Shown: piece after piece, positions 16,707 through 24,322 of the stretch
Layout of the letters: every line of letters starts with the position of its first letter
How positions within the stretch are numbered: position 1 is the first letter of the stretch
Assembly (NCBI GenBank): GCA_015478675.1
Contig: JADMIH010000022.1
Span: forward strand, 1 to 35,741
Reading direction: 5' to 3'
DNA length: 35,741 nucleotides
Origin: Chloroflexota bacterium
GTDB lineage: Bacteria > Chloroflexota > Chloroflexia > QHBQ01 > JADMIH01
The notes under the pieces: model-generated
The model's database searches: none
Seen by the model: only the letters and a program-made list of their open reading frames with translations
Told to the model about the DNA's origin: nothing
Position numbers and translations under genes: made by a program

Positions 16707-17141
16707 ATGGGATTAAAATGTGAAAGTCCAATTGCAGTCTGTTTTCGCGCTCCGGCGGCCCAGTGTGTAATCTGCGGTCGCCACTTCTGTGTCAAGCATG
16801 GCGATACCGAGGTGTCGGTATGCCGCCTTTGCAGATCGACGTACAGGCATAAACTGCAGGACGAGGCCGGTCAGGTGGCCGAGGTGGAGCGCAGACAGGA
16901 AGCGGAACGCCGCAACAGCGAAGAAGGTCTCTGTGGCTGGGAGGATTGTCCTAACGAGCTCTATGCTCGCTGCGAGCGCTGCGGCCTCTCTTACTGCCCG
17001 CGCCACGTCAGCCGCCATCGCTATAACTACCGCTACAGAACACGTAAAGGTGTATACAGACGCCAGGCCGAAGTGACCCTCTGTGATGTCTGCAAACACT
17101 ACATCAACGAGTACAAAGCCGAAAAGACCTGGAGAGGGTAG
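16707..17141 (+). CDS. Duplicated AN1-like zinc-binding protein
   Basis: 144 aa. Two similar modules can be seen: Cys5-x6-Cys-x7-Cys-x2-Cys-x4-Cys-x2-His then CRLC in the first, and Cys-x4-Cys-x7-Cys-x2-Cys-x4-Cys-x2-His then CDVC in the second. The pieces CGRHFCVKH and CGLSYCPRH are the matching cores. They are joined by a basic/acidic helical linker (about 50-72). The pattern resembles AN1 or treble-clef zinc fingers known mostly from eukaryotes and archaea, and suggests binding of protein or nucleic acid. There is no transmembrane segment. Function is unknown. It is followed within 90 bp by gpmI in the same direction. Confidence 0.7.
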   Translation: MGLKCESPIAVCFRAPAAQCVICGRHFCVKHGDTEVSVCRLCRSTYRHKLQDEAGQVAEVERRQEAERRNSEEGLCGWEDCPNELYARCERCGLSYCPRHVSRHRYNYRYRTRKGVYRRQAEVTLCDVCKHYINEYKAEKTWRG

Positions 17142-17219
17142 GGGATGCGTACTGCGCAGTAGGTAAGGGTTGAGGACTAAGATACTTTGTCCATAATCCC
17201 TCACGCAATACGAGTCCGC

Positions 17220-17233
17220 AGGAGGAAGCCCTG
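17220..17233 (+). promoter_or_regulatory. Shine-Dalgarno and CTG start of gpmI
   Basis: AGGAGG at 17220-17225 is followed by the 5-nt spacer AAGCC and then CTG at 17231. No ATG, GTG or TTG occurs in frame between the upstream stop at 17171 and TTG 17282. Starting at 17282 would remove the conserved LDGWG metal-site segment. Confidence 0.75.
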
Positions 17234-18787
17234 AACGCACGACCACGCCCCGTCGCGCTGGTAATACTTGACGGCTGGGGCTTGAACGCTAACCGTGAGA
17301 ATAACGCCATCGCGCTGGCCGATACTCCTAATATGGACCGGCTCTGGGCAGAATATTCTCACACCTCTCTGGATGCGTCCGAACACGCCGTTGGGCTGCC
17401 GAGCGGTCAGATGGGCAACTCTGAAGTGGGCCATCAGAATATGGGCGCGGGCTTCGTGGTTTACCAGGAGCTTACTCGCCTCGATAAAGCCATTGAAGAT
17501 GGCTCTTTCTTTGAGAACCCTGAGCTGGTAGCGGCGTGCGAGCATGCCATTACACAGGGCACCACCCTCCACCTCCTGGGTCTGCTCGGCCCTGGCGGTG
17601 TGCACAGCCACTGGACGCACCTTTTCGCCCTCCTTGAGCTTGCCAGGATGCGTGGGTTAGAGCGCGTCGTCTATCACGCCTTTACCGATGGCCGCGACAC
17701 TCCGCCGGAAAGCGGGCAGGCATTCATGCAAAGCGTCCTCCAGAAGATGTCGGAGATAGGCGTTGGCAGAGTGGGCAGCGTTTCCGGGCGCTACTACGCG
17801 ATGGATCGCGATAATCGCTGGGACCGCATAGAGAAGGCGTACAAGGCGATTGTCTGCGGGGAAGGCCCGCAAGCCTTGGACCCGCTTCAGCTCTTTCGCG
17901 ATTCTTACGCGGCGGGTCTTACCGATGAGTTTATTGTGCCTACGGTAATAACCCCGGGTGGCGAGCCGCCCGCTACTATCAAAGACGGCGACTCTGCCAT
18001 TTATTTCAACTTCCGCTCTGACCGTGGGCGCGAATTGACCAGAGCCATCACCGATCCAGACTTCACTTCGTTCGAGCGCGGTAAGCTGCTCATTGACCTC
18101 TATTTCGTGACGATGACGCGCTACGCAGAGGATTTGCCCGTACACGTTGCTTACAAAGCGATGGAGGTGAAGGTACCTCTCGCCAAAGTAATCAGCGACC
18201 TGGGGCTGCGGCAGTTTCACATTGCGGAAACTGAGAAGTACGCCCACGTGACCTTCTTCTTCAACGGGCGCACCGAGCAGCCTTTCCCCGGCGAGGACCG
18301 CATGCTCGTGCCTTCACCCAAAGTGGCTACCTACGACCTCAAGCCTGAGATGAGCGCGTACGCCATAGCCGACGAGCTCGTGAAGCGTATAGACTCGGGC
18401 GTATACGACCTCATTGTTGCCAACTTTGCTAACGGCGACATGGTGGGTCACAGCGGTAAGCTGGACGCCACAATAAAAGCGGTAGAAGCGGTAGATAAAT
18501 GCGTGGGCCGCGTTTATGATGCTATCGAGCAGGCGGGAGGCGTGCTCCTGATCACAGCCGATCACGGCAACGCCGAGCAGATGGTGGACCCTACTACAAG
18601 TGGGCCGCACACTTTCCACACTCTCAATCCTGTGCCTTTTATCCTGGTGGCCCCCGGCGACAGCCCCTTGCGCCACGCACAGTTACGCTCTGGCGGCAGG
18701 CTCTGCGACATAAGCCTCACTCTTCTTGACATAATGCACATAGACGCCGCACCTGATATGAACTGCCGCACGCTCTTGGTGCATTGA
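17231..18787 (+). CDS. gpmI: 2,3-bisphosphoglycerate-independent phosphoglycerate mutase (CTG start)
   Basis: 518 aa when started at CTG 17231, matching the usual length of about 510. The first residues give PVALVILDGWG, whose Asp is a metal ligand; the first conventional start at 17282 would lose it. GLPSGQMGNSEVGHQ carries the phosphoserine nucleophile. GRDTPP, DRDNRWDR, ANGDMVGHSG and ADHGNAEQM supply further substrate and Mn-binding residues. The enzyme interconverts 3- and 2-phosphoglycerate in glycolysis and gluconeogenesis. It follows the zinc-protein gene and is convergent with tsaD, 22 bp from its end. It could instead start at an upstream base changed by sequencing error. Confidence 0.9.
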   Translation: MNARPRPVALVILDGWGLNANRENNAIALADTPNMDRLWAEYSHTSLDASEHAVGLPSGQMGNSEVGHQNMGAGFVVYQELTRLDKAIEDGSFFENPELVAACEHAITQGTTLHLLGLLGPGGVHSHWTHLFALLELARMRGLERVVYHAFTDGRDTPPESGQAFMQSVLQKMSEIGVGRVGSVSGRYYAMDRDNRWDRIEKAYKAIVCGEGPQALDPLQLFRDSYAAGLTDEFIVPTVITPGGEPPATIKDGDSAIYFNFRSDRGRELTRAITDPDFTSFERGKLLIDLYFVTMTRYAEDLPVHVAYKAMEVKVPLAKVISDLGLRQFHIAETEKYAHVTFFFNGRTEQPFPGEDRMLVPSPKVATYDLKPEMSAYAIADELVKRIDSGVYDLIVANFANGDMVGHSGKLDATIKAVEAVDKCVGRVYDAIEQAGGVLLITADHGNAEQMVDPTTSGPHTFHTLNPVPFILVAPGDSPLRHAQLRSGGRLCDISLTLLDIMHIDAAPDMNCRTLLVH

Positions 18788-18809
18788 AGCAAGCTATTAA
18801 TTTGTTTAC

Positions 18810-20102
18810 CTACACGAATCTTGCATTGGGTTCTATATCGAGGCTGAAATCATGTTGCACCGAGTCGGCGTAGCGGTAGTAGGCGGCTGCCGCGATCATG
18901 GCGGCGTTGTCTGTACAGAGGGCGAGGGGTGGGAAGCGGAAGGGGATCGTCAGGCATTCGTCCAGCTTTTCCCTGAGGAGCGAGTTTGCCGCTACGCCAC
19001 CGGCGACCAGCACTTCGCGTACCCTGTACTCAGCAGCGGCAGCCAGCGTCTTGCCTATCAGAGCATCTACTACGGCGGCTTGAAACGATGCCGCAAGGTC
19101 GGACGCAGGCAGCTCGGCGTCCCTTAGCACTCCAGTATTGTGGTGCGACTGCTCCGGCTCGCCAAGATGAGCCACGTGCGCCTGTGGGGGCGGCGTAGCA
19201 GTCGGCTCAGATTGTGGAGGCTCGATAGTGTAGCTGCTAAAGTCAGAGCTTTTGTGGGTGAGCACGCTCCCAGGTCGGGGTGCTGTGTACTCTTCGCCCT
19301 TATTTTCTTGAGTTTCTGCGCTCGGCTCCTGGGAGTTGAGATCAGCCTGTGGCGTTTCGGGGTTGCGCTGCCAGGGCAGGGGCTTGCTGGCAGCTACCCC
19401 GTACTCCTGCACTTTGCGCAGGAGCGCCGTCTTCAATCCGCTGAAGGAGAAGTCATAGGTGCCTTTAAGTGTGCTTCGCGGGAACGAAAAGCCGTCAGGA
19501 TTCCCACCTTCGGCTGCCTTCTGTATCGCAGGGCCGCCCGGGTATCCGAGGCCAAGTATACGCGCCGCCTTGTCAAACGCCTCGCCCGCTGCATCATCTA
19601 CTGTCTTGCCCAGGAGCTTGTACTGTCCGTGCCCGCTCATCAAGATTAGCTCGGTGTGCCCACCTGAAACCACCAGGCAGAGCGCCGGTAAGAGAGGCTC
19701 GGCCCGACGTATGCCTGCTGCCTCGTCAGCTTCAGGGATAAGCCAGTTAGAGTAGACATGCCCTTCGATGTGATTGACCGCGATCAACGGTTTATGCCGG
19801 GCGAAGGCTATACCTTTGGCTGCATTCAGCCCTACAAGGAGAGCAGGTGACAGCCCAGGGCCGCGTGTAACAGCGATGGCATCAATGTTCACCCAGGTCA
19901 AGTTGGCACGTGTAAGCGCTTCTTCGAGCACAGGGATGATAGTGAGCACATGCTGCCGGGAGGCAAGCTCCGGCACAACCCCTCCATACTTCTGGTGCAG
20001 AGGAATTTGAGACGCGATGGCGTTAGCTAATATATGCCTGCCGTCGCGCACAATCGCCACTGATGTTTCGTCGCACGATGTTTCTATTGCTAATATGTTC
20101 AT
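18810..20102 (-). CDS. tsaD: tRNA t6A modification protein TsaD with internal insertion
   Basis: 430 aa against about 340 for the family. The start MNILAIETSCDETSVAIV is typical. Metal ligands are present: HIEGH (H111, H115) and Asp in LCTDNAAM. VVSGGHTEL, GEAFDKAARILGLGYPGG and AGGVAANS are intact. Between KTALLRK (about 220) and LPASDLAASFQAAVVD (about 331) lies a roughly 90-residue extra segment rich in Pro, Ser, Glu and Thr, in a place where homologues have a short loop. TsaD transfers threonylcarbamoyl from the adenylate made by TsaC onto A37 of ANN-decoding tRNAs, with TsaB and TsaE, all encoded next to it. Confidence 0.93.
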   Translation of the reverse strand: MNILAIETSCDETSVAIVRDGRHILANAIASQIPLHQKYGGVVPELASRQHVLTIIPVLEEALTRANLTWVNIDAIAVTRGPGLSPALLVGLNAAKGIAFARHKPLIAVNHIEGHVYSNWLIPEADEAAGIRRAEPLLPALCLVVSGGHTELILMSGHGQYKLLGKTVDDAAGEAFDKAARILGLGYPGGPAIQKAAEGGNPDGFSFPRSTLKGTYDFSFSGLKTALLRKVQEYGVAASKPLPWQRNPETPQADLNSQEPSAETQENKGEEYTAPRPGSVLTHKSSDFSSYTIEPPQSEPTATPPPQAHVAHLGEPEQSHHNTGVLRDAELPASDLAASFQAAVVDALIGKTLAAAAEYRVREVLVAGGVAANSLLREKLDECLTIPFRFPPLALCTDNAAMIAAAAYYRYADSVQHDFSLDIEPNARFV

Positions 20103-20174
20103 AACTTACCTTGGTGAGTAACGAGTGCTGAGGAGCGGGCAGAGCTCGGCTCCTATTCCCCAACCCCTCGTCAT

Positions 20175-20945
20175 CTACTGTAGATGAGATGTGTCAACTT
20201 GTCTCGATGGGGGCGCTTCCTTGAGGAAACTATCTTGCAGCCTGCTGGTAAGCTGCGCTCTGAGCGCAGCGATTCTCCCTCTGAACTGTGCGGAGGCTAC
20301 AGGCTCGCTCCACATAATATATGCATCTTCGCCGTTATCACTGTAGTATCGCCGCCGTACGCCCGCTATTTCAAGCCCATACTTGCGATAGAGCGCCTGA
20401 GCCGCTGTATTTGAGACGCGCACCTCCAAAGTCATGCGTGCCGCACGCATCTCACTGGCGATATCAGCAAGGCCCAGAAATAAAAGCTCGCCTCCTCCTT
20501 GCCCGCGATGGTCGGGGTGAACACCTATCGTGGTGACATGCGCTTCGTCCACCATCAGCCATAGCCCTGCGTAGCCTACAAGTGGGAAGTTGTTGCGTCT
20601 ATCTTTTGCTTCGCCCGACGTGGAGTCGTTGCGGATCCAGGGTAGCAGGTTAGAGAAAATCGAGCGACTCGCCTTCTCCACGTCTTCCGTCGAATGCCCG
20701 TTTTCATGCCCGTATAACTCCGGGTGTGCGAAAGAGGTGAGGTTAGCTTCGGAGGGTGCCGCCATATGTGTTGCGTGCGCTGCTACAGGTGGCACAAAGC
20801 GCAGCACAATATAGCGGTTGCTCTCAGGTGTTTTAAGCTCCCGTTTGTAAGCTGAGATAGGCCAGGGCATGCTGAAACAAAGCCGCTCGATGGCGGCAAC
20901 CTGTGGAATGTCGTCCTGTACCATATTGTCGAGTATGTAGGGCAT
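20175..20945 (-). CDS. rimI: RimI-like N-acetyltransferase with insertion
   Basis: 256 aa; RimI proteins are near 150. The GNAT core is clear: MVQDDIPQVAAIERLCFSMP at the N-terminus, GVHPDHRGQGGGELL for acetyl-CoA, and LEVRVSNTAAQALYRKYGLE. An extra segment of about 65 residues (about 51-119) replaces the short loop after RYIVLRF and before VGYAGLWLMV, and about 40 residues follow the core. Both extras are hydrophilic. The canonical target is the N-terminus of ribosomal protein S18. Placement between tsaB and tsaD is the common rimI position in t6A clusters. Confidence 0.87.
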   Translation of the reverse strand: MPYILDNMVQDDIPQVAAIERLCFSMPWPISAYKRELKTPESNRYIVLRFVPPVAAHATHMAAPSEANLTSFAHPELYGHENGHSTEDVEKASRSIFSNLLPWIRNDSTSGEAKDRRNNFPLVGYAGLWLMVDEAHVTTIGVHPDHRGQGGGELLFLGLADIASEMRAARMTLEVRVSNTAAQALYRKYGLEIAGVRRRYYSDNGEDAYIMWSEPVASAQFRGRIAALRAQLTSRLQDSFLKEAPPSRQVDTSHLQ

Positions 20946-21086
20946 CTCTTACTCAGTCATGCGGGCTCAGGCCAGGGACGAGGAGTCGGCAGATGGTCCA
21001 CACTGCTGCTAATCCTGATCCTGGTCTATGAGGATAAAGATACAGCATATCCGGCGGCGCACGCAATACGCAATACACAGTAGTCG

Positions 21087-21764
21087 TCACGCGGGCTGTA
21101 AATAGATTGCCTGTAGGGTGGCGGGGCTGTCCGACTCGCCGCGAGCGCCGCGTTGAAGAGCAAGCTCGGCAAGGTACCCCGCCCGGCGCACCGCTGCGGC
21201 AGCCGGGGCGATAGAGGCTTCTTTGCCAATCACTTCTGTTAGAATGCGGGCTGTATCAGCGTTTATATCTCCACAAAAGAGGGTGGCAAGATTGAACTTC
21301 TGCTTGACTATATTCTCGGCCATCTCCTGCGCGGTATTATTCATGTACGATGTCAGACGCTGCCAGCGAGTGCCCCGCGTGCGATAGAGCGCCCAGGCAA
21401 GCCTCCCACGGCCCATAGTTAGTACAGTGCAGACCTGTGCGGCAGTTACGGCTACCTGCTGGTAGGCCAGTACGTCAAGGCTTGGAACGCCCCAGAGGGG
21501 CACCGCGAGTGCATAGGCCATGCTCTTGGCAGTGCTAATGCCGATACGCACTCCGGCAAAGGAGCCGGGCCCGGTAGCCACTGCTATTCCCTCTATATCG
21601 GTAATCTCCGCGCCTACCAGCCGCATCAGTTTCTGTACGTTAGGGAGCAACTGTGTGGTTTGCTCGCGCCCCGACAGCCAGGACTGCTCCGCCACTACGC
21701 CTCCCTCCTGCTTGTAAAGAGCTATGCTTGCCATTTCGGTTGTAGTATCGAGTGCAAGGATCAT
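21087..21764 (-). CDS. tsaB: tRNA t6A modification scaffold protein TsaB
   Basis: 225 aa from the ATG at 21764, where the reading MILALDTTTEMASIALY matches the family N-terminus; upstream in-frame codons lack a site. Further landmarks are VATGPGSFAGVRIGI and STAKSMAYALAVPLWGV. TsaB is a TsaD paralogue of the ASKHA fold that binds TsaD and helps the complex form t6A. The length of 225 is usual. It lies between tsaE and rimI, all on the same strand with gaps of 113 and 141 bp. The gap before rimI contains a doubled acgcaatac motif. Confidence 0.92.
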   Translation of the reverse strand: MILALDTTTEMASIALYKQEGGVVAEQSWLSGREQTTQLLPNVQKLMRLVGAEITDIEGIAVATGPGSFAGVRIGISTAKSMAYALAVPLWGVPSLDVLAYQQVAVTAAQVCTVLTMGRGRLAWALYRTRGTRWQRLTSYMNNTAQEMAENIVKQKFNLATLFCGDINADTARILTEVIGKEASIAPAAAAVRRAGYLAELALQRGARGESDSPATLQAIYLQPA

Positions 21765-21877
21765 CTTGTTATGGATTGGCTGCTGACCAATTACCAGCAG
21801 TACTACTGGTACCACTGGCGCGTCGCTATCTGATTTTGGGAATGCTTTAGCGGCCAGCCGCCGGTCGTCCGCCGCCG

Positions 21878-22372
21878 TTATCCCAGGCCAAAAGCTTCTC
21901 TTTTGTATTGCTCGACTAGCTGTTGATAACGCTCGCCTGTGGCGAAAAAGCGCAGGGTCCTTTTAGTCTCGTTCAGGTAGGCGAGGCGCACCGTCAAATA
22001 TTCGCTTGACAGCCAGCTCGCAGCGCCCGCGGGCCACTCAACCACTGTTATGCCGTTGCTGTCAAAGTAGTCGTCGAGGCCGAGGGTGGCGATCTGCTCG
22101 TCCCCTTCGAGCCTGTAGAGGTCTATATGGTTGAGCCGCCGCTTGCCCGCACGGTATTCATTTATAAGCGTGAAAGTAGGCGAATTGACGTACCGGCTGT
22201 CTATGCCGAGGCCCCTGGCGATTCCCTGAGTAAAGGTGGTCTTGCCGGAGCCGAACTCACCTTCAAGGAGGACAAGGTCGCCTGGCAGCAGCAGCTTCGC
22301 CAGATGCCCGCCAAGCCTGCGCGTCTGCTCTGCCCCATGACTCACTATGTCTAAGTCTGCCGGTACTGCCAC
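21878..22372 (-). CDS. tsaE: tRNA t6A modification ATPase TsaE
   Basis: 164 aa, starting at a GTG at 22372 with only a weak purine site; a later start is possible. The Walker A motif GEFGSGKTTFTQ (about residues 39-50) is preceded by LVLLEG. SPTFTLINEYRAG and HIDLYRLEGDEQ (switch-like motifs of the family) follow, and WPAGAASWL lies downstream. TsaE hydrolyses ATP to reset the TsaB-TsaD complex during t6A synthesis. It is the first of the four-gene cluster, 99 bp from a glycosyltransferase gene that precedes it. Confidence 0.92.
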   Translation of the reverse strand: MAVPADLDIVSHGAEQTRRLGGHLAKLLLPGDLVLLEGEFGSGKTTFTQGIARGLGIDSRYVNSPTFTLINEYRAGKRRLNHIDLYRLEGDEQIATLGLDDYFDSNGITVVEWPAGAASWLSSEYLTVRLAYLNETKRTLRFFATGERYQQLVEQYKREAFGLG

Positions 22373-22471
22373 TTTAATATCTGCTAACTAGATGCCTGGA
22401 CATGCACCTATATATTGTACTGATTCTTCGCCCTAATGTGCATAGCTGATACTGTGTACGGGCCCCAGGTG

Positions 22472-23641
22472 TCAAGCTTCATGACACTGTGCTTCCAACG
22501 CTCTTTTGTAGACCTCTATCGTTTCGCGTGCGGTGCGCTCCCAGCTAAAGCTTTGCGCCCGTTGCAGGGCGCGTTTGGCAAGTTCCGCTCGGCGCGCGCT
22601 ATCTGAGAGTAACATCTTTATAGCCTGCGACCACTCTTCTATTGCCTCCGGCTCTAACAACAGACCGGAGCCGCCTACTACCTCCGGCAGTGATGATCTG
22701 TTGGAGGCTACTACTGGCGTACCGCAGGCCATCGCCTCAAGTGCAGGCAATCCGAAACCTTCGTATAGCGATGGGTAGGCGAACAAGGTTGCGATATTAT
22801 ACCACAGCGCTAGCTCCTCGTCAGGCACGCGGCCCAGGAAGCGCACGCGCCCACTCTCTGTTAGCCCAAGCTCTTTCGCGGTGGAGAATATCTCATCGTA
22901 ATACCACCCTTTGCTGCCGCCGATCACCAGAGTTGTATCGTCGAACAATGGATTATCCGCGACCTCTCGGAAGGCCCTCAGCAGCGTTGTAATCCTCTTG
23001 CGCGGCTCAAGCGTGCCTACATATAGAATAATCTTCCCGCTGATCTCCTTTTCGCCTTTGAATTCCGCAAGCTCGTGCTGAGGCAGAGGCCTGAATTGTG
23101 CGCTTACACCGTTGGCGACGGCTGTCACTTTATCAGGCGGCACCTTCAATAGAGAGATTACATCGCGGCGCGTGGCCTCTGAGACAGTAATCACCTGGGC
23201 AGCGTGTCGCGCTGACCAGCCTGTCATCGCGGTGAGATAGCGCCGCTTGGCGGGGTGGAAGCTGCCCGGGTAGCGCAGGAAAATAAGGTCGTGGATGGTG
23301 ACAACCACAGGGTATACGCTCGCAACGGGCCGGACATTGACGGGGCAATGTAAGAGGTCAAGGCGTTTCTGTAAGGAGGCGAAGGGAAGTATTAGCTGCT
23401 CCCAGGCGATGCGCACCGGCGCTTTCACCGTAGGAAAGTGGCTGCGTGAGAAGGTAAGGTTAGGAGACCTGGCGGTGAGGTAGCTCTGTGGGATAGCGCC
23501 GTTGCCGACGAATGCGACGAAGTGATCCCGCCTGCTGATGGAAGGCATCTGCCGTAATAACTCATCTATGTACCGGCTCAACCCCGCCTGGCGGTAGTTT
23601 TCGGTGAAAGCCAGCAGGTGAGCGTCTATTCCCACACGCAT
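22472..23641 (-). CDS. GT4 glycosyltransferase
   Basis: 389 aa starting MRVGIDAHLLAFTENYRQAG at 23641. GT-B landmarks are VVTIHDLIFLRYPG in the N-domain, ITVSEATRRDVISLL, and VANGVSAQFRPL at the linker. The C-domain has YVGTLEPRKRI and LYEGFGLPALEAMACGTPVV, the EX7E motif. It is cytosolic with no signal. It is a nucleotide-sugar transferase, likely of mannosyl type by its EGFGLP pattern; the acceptor is unknown. TATAAT lies 6 nt before the ATG and there is no Shine-Dalgarno, so translation may be leaderless. It reads toward the t6A cluster but may be functionally unrelated. Confidence 0.88.
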   Translation of the reverse strand: MRVGIDAHLLAFTENYRQAGLSRYIDELLRQMPSISRRDHFVAFVGNGAIPQSYLTARSPNLTFSRSHFPTVKAPVRIAWEQLILPFASLQKRLDLLHCPVNVRPVASVYPVVVTIHDLIFLRYPGSFHPAKRRYLTAMTGWSARHAAQVITVSEATRRDVISLLKVPPDKVTAVANGVSAQFRPLPQHELAEFKGEKEISGKIILYVGTLEPRKRITTLLRAFREVADNPLFDDTTLVIGGSKGWYYDEIFSTAKELGLTESGRVRFLGRVPDEELALWYNIATLFAYPSLYEGFGLPALEAMACGTPVVASNRSSLPEVVGGSGLLLEPEAIEEWSQAIKMLLSDSARRAELAKRALQRAQSFSWERTARETIEVYKRALEAQCHEA

Positions 23642-23647
23642 ATTAGC

Positions 23648-23653
23648 ATTATA
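23648..23653 (-). promoter_or_regulatory. TATAAT -10 box directly before the GT4 start
   Basis: On the reverse strand a perfect TATAAT ends 6 nt before the ATG at 23641, so the transcript would begin at or next to that A. The -35 region is weak (TGGTGA or GGTGAT). The arrangement matches the candidate asnB promoter. Confidence 0.5.
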
Positions 23654-23685
23654 CCCTGCCTCTATCCTGAATCACCAGGTGTGGA

Positions 23686-24031
23686 GTAAACGTTCAGAGT
23701 AAGCCATGACCCTATGGGCCACCATCACGAATGAAAATACGAGTGATTTAGCATCCCTCTATACTACTACCCTTCTCATTTTCAGAGGAGTTTTACATCG
23801 CTGGTTGCCAACCGCCCATGAATGAAAATAGCTTCTCGCAGGCTCTAATTCGTGCCTGCGAGAAGCTATTTTCACAGCAGTTGGGTGGAAGGGCAAGCCC
23901 CTGACGAGGTTACAAGGGTGAGTAAAACCCCCTCTCCCTTCATGGGATAGGGGCATGGGGTGAGGGCGGGTGAGGGTACGCTTCCACAGTTACCCCAAGA
24001 AGATCGCTCCATCCCAACTCTGAACGCTTAC
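23686..24031. mobile_element. IS66-type MITE, copy D (346 bp, enlarged by an internal hairpin)
   Basis: The left end is GTAAACGTTCAGA and the right end, read inward, is GTAAGCGTTCAGA. It contains the G/A-rich core and the aagcccctgacgaggtta block shared with copy C. A segment of about 160 bp with a very strong palindrome (23823-23874) is not seen in the other copies. The flanks GGTGTGGA and ACTTCCCT do not match. The tRNA-Glu promoter begins 18 bp after its end. Confidence 0.65.
23823..23874. repeat. 21-bp perfect inverted repeat, 10-nt loop
   Basis: The bases at 23823-23843 are exactly complementary to 23854-23874, with the loop tctaattcgt between them. The sequence ctaattcgt has no match to the stem. 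The stem includes AGCTTCTCGCAGGC. The word GAATGAAAATA occurs at about 23727 and again at about 23818. It is probably a separate palindromic unit nested in copy D. No T run follows, so it is not a typical terminator. Confidence 0.75.
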
Positions 24032-24049
24032 ACTTCCCTCCCCGATTGC

Positions 24050-24079
24050 TTGACAGTGTCTCGCCGTTTCTGGTACACT
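24050..24079 (+). promoter_or_regulatory. tRNA-Glu promoter
   Basis: TTGACA (24050-24055) and TACACT (24074-24079) are separated by 18 bp and lie 18 bp before the tRNA 5' end. Confidence 0.7.
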
Positions 24080-24097
24080 GGTGCCTGTTACGAATGT

Positions 24098-24171
24098 GGC
24101 GCATTCGTCTAGTGGCCTAGGACACCTCCCTCTCAAGGAGGAGATCAGGGGTTCGAATCCCCTATGCGCTA
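24098..24171 (+). tRNA. tRNA-Glu (anticodon CUC)
   Basis: 74 nt. The acceptor strands GGCGCAT and ATGCGCT pair with one G-U at the first position. The D arm begins GTCTAG, the anticodon stem is CCTCC/GGAGG with loop CTCTCAA (anticodon CTC at 24132-24134), and the T arm contains GGTTCGAATCC. Discriminator A is at 24171. The 3' CCA is not encoded (CCT follows). It is transcribed alone from the promoter at 24050 and ends at the hairpin at 24181. Confidence 0.95.
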
Positions 24172-24180
24172 CCTCACAGG

Positions 24181-24199
24181 CCCCGCTATGCGGGGTTTT
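24181..24199 (+). terminator. Intrinsic terminator of tRNA-Glu
   Basis: CCCCGC-TAT-GCGGGG is followed directly by TTTT. Confidence 0.85.
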
Positions 24200-24322
24200 G
24201 TTTTCTCATTGGCGATATTAGCTTTGCTCCCGGCATGAGGCTATTATGCTGATCGAAGGTCCTTTCAGCTCAGCCCACGGCAGGTGGACGGGGGTTAGCA
24301 ACTTGGAGGCACAGGCGATTAT

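Noticed and set aside
17282..18787. gpmI starting at TTG 17282
   Set aside because: This would lose the conserved LDGWG motif and has no Shine-Dalgarno at the right distance.
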